Assembly: GCF_015500075.1 (NCBI RefSeq)
Contig: NZ_CP045496.1
Span: 6,582,001 to 6,646,000, forward strand
DNA: 64,000 nucleotides
Source: Mesorhizobium sp. INR15
Lineage (GTDB): Bacteria > Pseudomonadota > Alphaproteobacteria > Rhizobiales > Rhizobiaceae
Direction: 5' to 3'
The notes below the pieces were generated by a model. The model did not search any database. It worked only from the letters and a program-made list of their open reading frames with translations, and had not been told where the DNA came from. A program made the position numbers and the translations under genes. Below are positions 56,674-64,000 of this stretch, piece after piece (positions within the stretch are counted from its first letter, which is position 1; each line of letters starts with the position of its first letter).

Positions 56674-59600
56674 CCCAGGGCTCACCGCGCGGCGCGAATT
56701 CGGCTCCGTCGCAAAGGCCGCTGGCTGACAGCCGCGCGCCCGATGAGGGCGACGGGGTAGACACCTCGCCCAGCATCTCCGACAGCATCGCCAAGACGAC
56801 CTGCTACATGTGCGCCTGTCGCTGCGGCATCGACGTACACATCAAGGACGGCAAGGTCCGCTACATCAACGGCAACAAGGACCATCCGGTCAATCGCGGC
56901 GTGATCTGCGGCAAGGGCAGTTCCGGCATCATGCAGCACTACAGCCCGGCGCGGCTGAAGAAACCGCTGTTGCGCACCGGCCCGCGCGGCTCGGGCGAAT
57001 TCCGCGAGATCGAGTGGGAAGAGGCTTTTTCGATCGCGGCCGGGCGGCTTTCCACCATCCGTCGGACCGACCCGAAAAAACTCGCCTTCTTCACCGGGCG
57101 CGACCAGTCGCAATCCTTGACCGGCTGGTGGGCGAGCCGTTTCGGCACGCCCAATTTCGCCGCTCATGGCGGCTTCTGCTCGGTCAACATGGCGGCAGGC
57201 GGCCTCTATACGATCGGCGGATCGTTCTGGGAGTTCGGTGAGCCCGACTGGGACAACACGAAATACTTCATGCTGTTCGGCGTCGCCGAGGACCATGATT
57301 CCAACCCGATCAAGATCGGCCTCGGCAAACTCAAGGCGCGCGGCGCCAAGGTGGTTTCGATCAATCCTTGCCGTACCGGCTACAACGCCATTGCCGATGA
57401 CTGGATCGGCATCCGTCCCGGCACCGATGGGCTGTTCGTCTTCGCGCTGATCCACGAATTGCTGAAGGCCGGCCGCGTCGATCTCGACTATCTGCTGCGC
57501 TACACCAATGCCCATACGCTCGTCATCCAGGAGCCGGGTGCGGCTGATGATGGGCTGTTTGTCCGTGACGCCGAAGGCAATCTGCTGGCCTGGGACAGGG
57601 TGGCGAAGACACCGGTCTGCGCCGCCGATGCGAATGCCAAGCCGGCGCTGACTGGCAGCTTGACAGTCGAGGGCCGCCGATGCGTGCCGGTGTTCCAGCT
57701 CATTGCGGAACGCTATCTCGATGAGAGTTTTGCACCCGACGCTGTCGCGGAACGCTGCGGCATTCCGGCCGATACGATCCGAAGGATTGCCGCCGAACTT
57801 GCCCATGTAGCTTTCGAGCAGGAGATCGAACTGCCGGTGGCATGGACCGACTGGGCCGGGCGACGGCATGAGACCATCAAGGGACGGCCCGTCGCCATGC
57901 ACGCGATGCGCGGCATCTCGGCCCACTCCAACGGTTTTCACACCTGCCGCGCCATCCATCTGCTGCAGGTGTTGCTGGGCACCATCGATGTTCCCGGCGG
58001 TTTCCGCTTCAAGCCACCCTACCCGAGGTCGGCGCCACCGGGGCCGAAGCCTTGCGGCAAGCACGTGAAGCCGATGACGCCGCTGGACGGCATGCCGCTT
58101 GGCTTCGTCTGCGGGCCTGACGACCTTCTGGTCGACGATGCCGGCGTGCCGCTGCGCATCGACAAGGCCTATTCCTGGGACGCGCCGCTCGCCGCGCACG
58201 GCCTGATGCACACCGTCATCCGCAACGCCTGGGCGGGCGATCCCTACAAGATCGACACCCTGATGATGTACATGTCGAACATGGCCTGGAATTCCTCGAT
58301 GAACACCGTCGAGACCATCGCCATGCTGACCGACAGCGACGAAGAAGGCCGCTACAAGATCCCCTTCATCATCTATTCCGATGCCTACTATTCCGAGACG
58401 GTGCCGTACGCCGATCTCGTGCTGCCGGACACCACCTACCTCGAAAGGCACGACTGTATCAGCCTGCTCGACCGGCCGATCAGCCACGCCGATGGACCGG
58501 GCGACGCCATCCGCCATCCGGTGGTCGAGCCCGACCGCGACGTCAGGCCATTCCAGTCGGTGCTGATCGAGCTTGGTGCGCGGCTCGGCCTGCCCGGCTT
58601 CGTCAATGACGATGGCTCGGCCAAATACCGCGACTATGCCGACTACATCGTCAACCATGAGCGCACGCCGGGCATCGGCCCGCTTGCCGGCTGGCGCGGC
58701 AAGGATGGTACCGCCATCGGCAAGGGCGAGGTCAACCCCGACCAGTTGCAGCGCTACATCGACAATGGCGGCTTCTGGCATCAAGATTTCGCGGACGACC
58801 AGCGCTACTACAAGATGGCCAACCGCTCCTATCTCGACTTCGCGGTGCAGATGGGTTTCATCCCCAAGGCCGAGCCGATCGTCTTCCAGCTCTATTCCGA
58901 GCCTATGCAACGCTTTCGCCTTGCCGCGCGCGGTCATGGCAAGGTGCAGCCGCCCGAGACAGAGCGCAGCCGCATCGAGACCTACATGGACCCGCTGCCG
59001 TTCTGGTACACGCCCTTCGAGGAAGCCGCCGTCGATCTCAAGACATATCCGCTGCACGCGCTGACACAGCGGCCGATGCACATGTACCATTCCTGGGGAT
59101 CGCAAAATGCGTGGCTCAGGCAGATCACCAGCCAGAACAGGCTGTTCGTACATCATAAGACCGCGACCAGCCTCGGTCTTGCCGATGATGACTGGGTCTG
59201 GATCGAGAGCATCAACGGCAAGGTGAAGGGGCAGATCAAGCTGATCGACGGCGTCAATGCCGACACGGTCTGGACCTGGAATGCCATTGGCAAGCGGCGC
59301 GGCAGTTGGGGGCTGAAGGACGACGCGGCTGAATCCAACCGCGGCTTCCTGCTCAACCATGTCATTGGCGACCAGACATCGGCCGACAGGAACGGCAAGC
59401 GCTATTCGAATTCCGATCCGGTCACCGGCCAGGCGGCATGGTTCGACCTGCGCGTGCGCATTGTCAAATGCGCGGCTGATGAAGCGGGCTTTACCGAACC
59501 TCAGTTCGAGCGCTTCCAGCAGCCGCCGCATTTCGAGCCCGCGCCCGACACGCTGAGCTTCGGTGCCGAGTTCCGCCGGAAACGAGAGGCCACGAAATGA
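56670..59600 (+). CDS. soeA: SoeA-like molybdopterin oxidoreductase catalytic subunit
   Basis: This 976-residue protein of the DMSO-reductase family most resembles SoeA, the catalytic subunit of cytoplasmic sulfite dehydrogenase. An N-terminal [4Fe-4S] motif has Cys spaced CxxCxxxC in 'CYMCACRCGID' with the fourth in 'VICGKG'. Then come molybdopterin-guanine-dinucleotide-binding segments, e.g. 'LTGWWASRFGTPNFAAHGGF', and a C-terminal domain from about residue 830. No twin-arginine signal is present, consistent with a cytoplasmic enzyme. ATG 56670 overlaps the microprotein stop. The substrate (sulfite) is inferred from subunit plan, length and neighbours. Confidence 0.82.
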   Translation: MTQGSPRGANSAPSQRPLADSRAPDEGDGVDTSPSISDSIAKTTCYMCACRCGIDVHIKDGKVRYINGNKDHPVNRGVICGKGSSGIMQHYSPARLKKPLLRTGPRGSGEFREIEWEEAFSIAAGRLSTIRRTDPKKLAFFTGRDQSQSLTGWWASRFGTPNFAAHGGFCSVNMAAGGLYTIGGSFWEFGEPDWDNTKYFMLFGVAEDHDSNPIKIGLGKLKARGAKVVSINPCRTGYNAIADDWIGIRPGTDGLFVFALIHELLKAGRVDLDYLLRYTNAHTLVIQEPGAADDGLFVRDAEGNLLAWDRVAKTPVCAADANAKPALTGSLTVEGRRCVPVFQLIAERYLDESFAPDAVAERCGIPADTIRRIAAELAHVAFEQEIELPVAWTDWAGRRHETIKGRPVAMHAMRGISAHSNGFHTCRAIHLLQVLLGTIDVPGGFRFKPPYPRSAPPGPKPCGKHVKPMTPLDGMPLGFVCGPDDLLVDDAGVPLRIDKAYSWDAPLAAHGLMHTVIRNAWAGDPYKIDTLMMYMSNMAWNSSMNTVETIAMLTDSDEEGRYKIPFIIYSDAYYSETVPYADLVLPDTTYLERHDCISLLDRPISHADGPGDAIRHPVVEPDRDVRPFQSVLIELGARLGLPGFVNDDGSAKYRDYADYIVNHERTPGIGPLAGWRGKDGTAIGKGEVNPDQLQRYIDNGGFWHQDFADDQRYYKMANRSYLDFAVQMGFIPKAEPIVFQLYSEPMQRFRLAARGHGKVQPPETERSRIETYMDPLPFWYTPFEEAAVDLKTYPLHALTQRPMHMYHSWGSQNAWLRQITSQNRLFVHHKTATSLGLADDDWVWIESINGKVKGQIKLIDGVNADTVWTWNAIGKRRGSWGLKDDAAESNRGFLLNHVIGDQTSADRNGKRYSNSDPVTGQAAWFDLRVRIVKCAADEAGFTEPQFERFQQPPHFEPAPDTLSFGAEFRRKREATK

Positions 59601-60331
59601 CCTGTCTGCCCGCCCATACCGACAAGAAGCTCGGCCTCGTCATCGACCTCGACACCTGCGTCGGCTGCCAGGCCTGCGTCACCGCCTGCAAGGAGTGGAA
59701 CACCGGCGGCCATATGGCGCCGCTGACCGACATCGATCCCTATGGCGGTCATGTCGACGGCGTCTGGTTCAACCGCGTGCACAGCTACGAACACACCACC
59801 GAGATGGGCGGCCGCACGGTCAATTTCCCGCGCTCCTGCCTGCATTGCGAAACGCCGGCCTGCGTCACTGTTTGCCCGACCGGCGCCTCCTACAAGCGCG
59901 CCTCGGACGGCATCGTGCTGATCGACGAAGACAAGTGCATCGGCTGCAAATTGTGCAGTTGGGCCTGTCCTTATGGCGCGCGCGAATTCGACACCGAAGT
60001 CGGTGTGATGAAGAAGTGCACGCTGTGCGTCGACCGCATCTACAACGACAATCTGGCCGAGGAGGACCGCGTGCCGGCCTGTGTCGCCGCTTGCCCGACC
60101 AGTGCACGGCATTTTGGCGATCTCGGCGACCCGGCCTCGGCGGTGTCGCTGCTGGTGGCGGAGCGTGGCGGCGTCGACCTGATGCCGGAACTCGGCTATA
60201 ACCCGACCAACAAATACCTGCCGCCGCGCGCCCACAGCAAGCGCGCTGCATCGGTGGCCGCGCCGGCACTCGAAGCGGTGCGGGCCGAAGGCGGTTTCCT
60301 CGGCTGGGTCGACCGCATGCTTTCGAACTGA
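59597..60331 (+). CDS. soeB: SoeB-like iron-sulfur subunit
   Basis: This 244-residue electron-transfer subunit has four 4Fe-4S motifs: 'CVGCQACVTACKEWN', 'CLHCETPACVTVCPTGA', 'CIGCKLCSWACPYGA' and 'CTLCVDRI...CVAACPTSA'. It carries electrons from the catalytic to the membrane subunit. Its start overlaps the soeA-like stop by ATGA and the anchor gene follows after 6 bp. Confidence 0.9.
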   Translation: MTCLPAHTDKKLGLVIDLDTCVGCQACVTACKEWNTGGHMAPLTDIDPYGGHVDGVWFNRVHSYEHTTEMGGRTVNFPRSCLHCETPACVTVCPTGASYKRASDGIVLIDEDKCIGCKLCSWACPYGAREFDTEVGVMKKCTLCVDRIYNDNLAEEDRVPACVAACPTSARHFGDLGDPASAVSLLVAERGGVDLMPELGYNPTNKYLPPRAHSKRAASVAAPALEAVRAEGGFLGWVDRMLSN

Positions 60332-60337
60332 CCGCTC

Positions 60338-61273
60338 ATGCATCCAGCCTTTTCCGTCGTCTTTTTCACCACCGCCACCGGCGCGGGTTACGGCTTGCTG
60401 GCGCTACTCGGTGTCCTCGGCGGCCTCGACTTCATCCCCGCCGATTTCTGGCTCGGCCTCATCGGCCTCGGCCTGGCGCTCGGCCTAATTTCCGCCGGCC
60501 TGCTGTCCTCAACCGGGCACCTCGGGCGGCCGGAACGCGCCTGGCGTGCCTTCTCGCAGTGGCGCAGCTCATGGCTGTCGCGCGAAGGTGTCGCCTCTGT
60601 CGCTACGTTCATCCCGGCTGGACTGTTCGGCATCGGCTGGGTCTTCTTCGGCCACACCAATAGCTGGGTTGCCTTCGCGGGATTTCTGGCGGCCATCGGC
60701 GCCATCGTCACCGTCTGCATGACCGGCATGATCTATGCCTCGTTGAAACCAATCGCACAGTGGCACAGTCCCTACACCTTGCCCGGCTATCTCATCTTCT
60801 CGGCGATGAGCGGCAGCCTGCTTGTGAACGGGTTGCTGCAAGGCTTTGCCATCGGCACGAAGACCCTTCTGGCATGCACTGTGCTGCTGACCTTGCTTGG
60901 CTGGGGTTGGAAACTGGCGACCTGGCGCTACAACGACCGGCTGGAAATCCCGACCAATGCCAACACCGCGACGGGTCTTGCCGGCGGCACGGTGCGGTCG
61001 CTGGAATGGCCGCACACCGAGGAGAACTATCTGCTCAAGGAAATGGGCTTTCGCATCGCGCGCAAGCACAGCGCCAAGCTGCGCTTGATCACACAGGTTC
61101 TCGCCTTCGCCGCGCCGGTCGTGTTGCTGATTGCCGCCTTCGCTTTGCCATGGCCTTTCGCGGCCTTGCTGTCGGCGCTTGCCGCTGTTGCGCAGTTTGC
61201 CGGAATGCTGGTCGAGCGCTGGCTGTTCTTCGCCGAAGCGAAGCACACCGTCACGCTCTACTATGGACGGTAG
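60338..61273 (+). CDS. soeC: SoeC-like membrane anchor (DmsC/NrfD family)
   Basis: This 311-residue protein has about 8 helices and is related to DmsC/SoeC anchors that pass electrons to the quinone pool. It starts 'MHPAFSVVFFTTATGAGYGL' and includes 'SAGLLSSTGHLGRPERAWRA' and 'SQWRSSWLSREGVASVATF', typical of DmsC-type anchors. With the preceding genes it makes the three-subunit enzyme on the cytoplasmic membrane face. Confidence 0.88.
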   Translation: MHPAFSVVFFTTATGAGYGLLALLGVLGGLDFIPADFWLGLIGLGLALGLISAGLLSSTGHLGRPERAWRAFSQWRSSWLSREGVASVATFIPAGLFGIGWVFFGHTNSWVAFAGFLAAIGAIVTVCMTGMIYASLKPIAQWHSPYTLPGYLIFSAMSGSLLVNGLLQGFAIGTKTLLACTVLLTLLGWGWKLATWRYNDRLEIPTNANTATGLAGGTVRSLEWPHTEENYLLKEMGFRIARKHSAKLRLITQVLAFAAPVVLLIAAFALPWPFAALLSALAAVAQFAGMLVERWLFFAEAKHTVTLYYGR

Positions 61274-61275
61274 GG

Positions 61276-61992
61276 TTAGCCCGGCCGCAGCATCGAGCGT
61301 GAGATGGCGAAAATGCGCTCGGTGCCGAGCATATAGGCCATCAGCGTTTCCAGGCGGAACAACCCGGCATAGGCCCGATCTAGTACATTGAGCGAGCCTG
61401 TATAGGCGCCAAAGGCCGGCATGATCATGCGGCCGCCGTCACCAGCAAAGCAGCGGCGGCGGACGGAACGTCCGCGCTGGACGATGCGCGCGCAGGGATG
61501 CAGGTGGCCCGATATTTCGCCCTCGACGCGCACCTTCGACGGCTCGTGCCGGAACAGCAGCGAGCCTATCGCCAGCTCAAGAACGGTTTCGCCGGGCAGG
61601 TCGGCGGGTGCTTCCGGGTCATGGTTGCCGGCGACCCAGAACCACTGGCGGCCAGCCATCAGCGCTTCCAGCCGTTCGCGAAAACTCGCATGCATGCGCT
61701 CGGCACCGCCGCCGTCATGAAAACTGTCGCCCAGGCTGATGACGATCGACGGTTGGTAGTCTGATATCACCGCCTGCAGCCTGAGCAAGGTCGCCCCGGT
61801 GTCGTAGGGCGGGATCAGCGTGCCGCGCCGTGCCAGCGACGAGCCTTTTTCCAGGTGCAGGTCCGACACCGCAAGAAGCTTGAGTTCAGGAAAGTAGAGC
61901 ACGCCGCGCGGGTCGCAGACGGCGCGTTCGCCGGCGATGCCGACAAGGTCAGCCTCGGCAATCAGCGATGTGCGCGCCAGCGAAAAATTCAT
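61276..61992 (-). CDS. pdeM: Ligase-associated metallophosphoesterase PdeM
   Basis: This 238-residue metallophosphoesterase has 'LLAVSDLHLEKGSSLARRG' (D-x-H), 'IVISLGDSFHDGGGAERMH' (GD), 'FWVAGNHDPEAP' (GNHD) and 'GEISGHLHPCARI' (GHxH), a full metal site. It matches the ligase-associated DNA-damage-response endonuclease family. ATG 61992 lies 13 bp after the helicase gene on the same strand, and these two genes usually occur together with a DNA ligase and an exonuclease-like protein. It converges with the soeC-like gene across 2 bp. Confidence 0.9.
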   Translation of the reverse strand: MNFSLARTSLIAEADLVGIAGERAVCDPRGVLYFPELKLLAVSDLHLEKGSSLARRGTLIPPYDTGATLLRLQAVISDYQPSIVISLGDSFHDGGGAERMHASFRERLEALMAGRQWFWVAGNHDPEAPADLPGETVLELAIGSLLFRHEPSKVRVEGEISGHLHPCARIVQRGRSVRRRCFAGDGGRMIMPAFGAYTGSLNVLDRAYAGLFRLETLMAYMLGTERIFAISRSMLRPG

Positions 61993-62005
61993 CCCGGAAA
62001 CATGC

Positions 62006-64000
62006 TCATCTTTGACCCATCGCCTCCTCGACCAGATCGGCGGCTTCCATGAGCAGTGACTCATTGGCGCCGCCATTGACCGATTCCTTGCCGATTTCCA
62101 GCATGATCGGCACCGCCAGCGGCGAAATCTGGTCGAGATGCTTATGCATGATTCGACCACGTACGCGCGAGAGCATCTCGGCAAGTCTGCTGACATCAAG
62201 CAAGCCGGCCGATGCATCGGTGCGCGTCGCTTGCAGCAGGATATGGTCCGGCTCGTGGCTGCGCAGCACGTCGTAGATCAGATCGGCTGAGACTGTCACC
62301 TGGCGGCCGCTCTTCTCCTGACCGGGAAAGCGCTTCTCGATCAGCCCGGCGATGACCGCGCAAGTGCGGAAGGTGCGCTTCAGCATCCAGCTGTCGTTCA
62401 GCCAGGCCTCGAGATCGTCGCCCAGCATGTCTTCGTCGAAGAGAGCGGCCAGGGACGGCTTCTTGGCCTTGAACAGCGCGGCCATGTCGTCCAGCGCCCA
62501 GACGGCGAGAGAATAGTCGGTGGCGACGAAGCCGAGTGGCCGGGCGTTGGCCCGCTCCAGCCGCCGCGTCAACAGCATGCCGAGCGTCTGATGCGCCAGC
62601 CTGCCCTCGAACGGATAAGCGACCATGTAGTGACGGTTGCCACGCGGAAAGGTCTCGACCAGGAGGTCGCCGCGCTTCGGCAGCACCGACTTTTCCTTCT
62701 GCAAGCGCAGCCAGTCGGCGACCTGCTCCGGCAAGGCCTGCCAGCGATCGCTGTCAGCCAGCATGCCGCGCACCTGGTCAGCGAGATAGGTCGACAGAGG
62801 AAACTTACCGCCGGCATAGGATGGCACGATGATGTTGGCGCCGGCGCCATTGGAGACGACGCATTCATTCTCGCGGATGCCCTCGAAGCGCAGCACCTTG
62901 CCGGCAAACAGGAAAGTGTCGCCCGGCCTCAGTGTCTCGGCGAAATACTCCTCGATCTTGCCCAGCACCGAGCCCCCGCGCCCGACCATGCCCCGGCCCT
63001 GCCTGACATAGCGGACATTGAGCTCCGGCATCTCGACGATGGTGCCGACATTCAGGCGGTATTGCTGAGCTATGCGCGGATGCGAGACGCGCCACAGCCC
63101 ATCCTTGGTTTTGCGGATGCGGGCGTAGCGCTCGTAGTTTTTCAGCGCATAACCGCCAGTGGCGACGAAATCCACCACTCGGTCAAAGGTCTCGCGTTCC
63201 AGCCCGGCATAGGGCGACGCACCGCGCACCTCCTCGAACAGCTGGTCGGCATCGAAGGGCGCGCCGCAGGCAACGCCCAGCACATGCTGCGACAGCACGT
63301 CGAGCGCACCGCTGACCAGCGGCGGCGTGTCCTGCGCACCGAGATAATTGGCGTCGAGCGCGGCCCGGCATTCCAGCACCTCGAAACGGTTGGCCGGGAT
63401 GAGGATTGCCTTCGACGGTTCATCCATGCGGTGATTGGCGCGGCCGATGCGCTGCGCCAGACGGCTGGCGCCCTTCGGCGCGCCGACATGCACCACCAGG
63501 TCGACATCGCCCCAATCGATGCCGAGATCGAGCGTCGACGTGGCGACAATGGCGCGCAGGGCGTTCTCACCCATTGCCTTCTCGACCCGGCGGCGCTGGC
63601 CAACATCGAGCGAACCATGGTGTAAGGCGATCGGCAGCGTGTCCTCGTTCGCCCGCCAGAGCTCCTGGAACAAAAGCTCCGCCTGGCTGCGGGTGTTGAC
63701 GAACAGCAGCGTCGTTTTGTGGTGCTTGATTGCCTCGTAGATTTCAGGAATGGCGTAGCGGGCCGAATGGCCGGACCAGGGCACACGTTCTCGCGAATCG
63801 AGGATGGAAATATCGGGCTTGGCGCCACCCGCCACGGTGATCAGCCCAGCCATCTCGCCGGGCGGATTCTGGCCGACGAGCCAGCGCCGCAATTCGTCGG
63901 GTTCCGCCACGGTCGCCGACAGGCCGATCGTCTGCAATTGGGGCACATAGTTGCGCAGCCGCGCCAGCCCGAGCGCCAGAAGATGGCCGCGCTTCGATGT
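62006..64000 (-). CDS. Ligase-associated Lhr-like DEXH helicase, C-terminal part (5' end outside the window)
   Basis: At least 664 residues are encoded; the reading frame is open at the right edge, so the N-terminal Walker motifs lie beyond the window. The visible part begins 'TSKRGHLLALGLARLRNYVP' and has motif III 'IGLSATV', the second RecA domain ('TLLFVNTRSQAELLFQELW', 'ATSTLDLGIDWGDVDLVVH', motif VI 'RLAQRIGRANHRMDEPSK') and the winged-helix/C-terminal domains usual for Lhr-type helicases. Linkage to pdeM supports the ligase-associated subgroup, thought to act in DNA repair. Confidence 0.93.
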   Translation of the reverse strand, partial: TSKRGHLLALGLARLRNYVPQLQTIGLSATVAEPDELRRWLVGQNPPGEMAGLITVAGGAKPDISILDSRERVPWSGHSARYAIPEIYEAIKHHKTTLLFVNTRSQAELLFQELWRANEDTLPIALHHGSLDVGQRRRVEKAMGENALRAIVATSTLDLGIDWGDVDLVVHVGAPKGASRLAQRIGRANHRMDEPSKAILIPANRFEVLECRAALDANYLGAQDTPPLVSGALDVLSQHVLGVACGAPFDADQLFEEVRGASPYAGLERETFDRVVDFVATGGYALKNYERYARIRKTKDGLWRVSHPRIAQQYRLNVGTIVEMPELNVRYVRQGRGMVGRGGSVLGKIEEYFAETLRPGDTFLFAGKVLRFEGIRENECVVSNGAGANIIVPSYAGGKFPLSTYLADQVRGMLADSDRWQALPEQVADWLRLQKEKSVLPKRGDLLVETFPRGNRHYMVAYPFEGRLAHQTLGMLLTRRLERANARPLGFVATDYSLAVWALDDMAALFKAKKPSLAALFDEDMLGDDLEAWLNDSWMLKRTFRTCAVIAGLIEKRFPGQEKSGRQVTVSADLIYDVLRSHEPDHILLQATRTDASAGLLDVSRLAEMLSRVRGRIMHKHLDQISPLAVPIMLEIGKESVNGGANESLLMEAADLVEEAMGQR

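Noticed and set aside
56682..59531. Antisense open frame of about 949 codons opposite the soeA-like gene
   Set aside because: The sense frame has all molybdoenzyme motifs; the antisense product is Arg/Val/Asp-rich without any domain.

Overview
The window looks like chromosomal DNA of an alphaproteobacterium of the order Rhizobiales, most probably Mesorhizobium or a close relative. The pointers are high GC with dense short-spaced genes, the cell-cycle regulator GcrA preceded by clustered GANTC sites, a PodJ-type polar factor, a SAM-II riboswitch before metZ, the gbpR/chvE-gguABC sugar-uptake locus, a class I lysyl-tRNA synthetase, and a luxR-luxI pair followed by a crotonase gene. I assign the genus from gene content and memory of related genomes, not from a search.

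Layout. 0.4-7 kb: an Omp25-like outer-membrane protein, a small lipoprotein, an OmpR-type two-component system, and a GtrB/GtrA/multispan membrane protein set that resembles a lipid-linked glycosylation module. 7-10.8 kb: a TrpXYZ-like ABC importer coupled to an atypical M19 dipeptidase-like protein. 11.1 kb: tRNA-Gly(CCC). 11.2-17.7 kb: gbpR facing chvE-gguA-gguB-gguC (monosaccharide uptake and a sugar-acid enzyme). 17.7-20.2 kb: a small secreted protein, an orphan amino-acid binding protein and a double-domain dCTP deaminase. 20.3-21.6 kb: promoter, SAM-II riboswitch, intrinsic terminator and metZ. 21.6-27.6 kb: a ceramide-glucosyltransferase-like enzyme, apaG, the argD-argF-hslO operon, and divergent gcrA. 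27.67-27.78 kb: 16 perfect copies of a 7-bp repeat. 27.8-32 kb: corA, phoU and phoR, with ppk2 divergent (phosphate/polyphosphate). 32-34.3 kb: luxR-luxI-crotonase quorum-sensing operon with lux-box-like palindromes. 34.5-37.7 kb: a periplasmic binding protein, a TerB-like protein and lysS. 37.6-47.6 kb: a long leftward fatty-acid beta-oxidation cluster headed by a MerR regulator with LiuR-like palindromic operators. 48-52.1 kb: podJ. 52.3-54 kb: a TauE/SafE exporter with a TIGR02186-type protein. 54.2-55.5 kb: a short Hsp70. 55.5-61.3 kb: a LysR regulator divergent from a 52-residue microprotein and a SoeABC-like cytoplasmic molybdenum sulfite dehydrogenase. 61.3-64 kb: pdeM and the 3' part of a ligase-associated Lhr-like helicase gene that runs off the window.

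How the parts work together. Most of the window is chromosomal housekeeping and catabolism, and I see no transposase, integrase, prophage or CRISPR array. The least explained parts are the luxI-coupled crotonase (its active-site pattern looks like an enoyl-CoA isomerase rather than a hydratase), the microprotein translationally coupled to the SoeA-like subunit, the M19-like protein that lacks part of the metal site but is tied to an ABC importer, and several regulatory DNA structures: the SAM-II expression platform, GANTC clusters, LiuR-like sites, and a terminator-like hairpin at the very start of the argD transcript.
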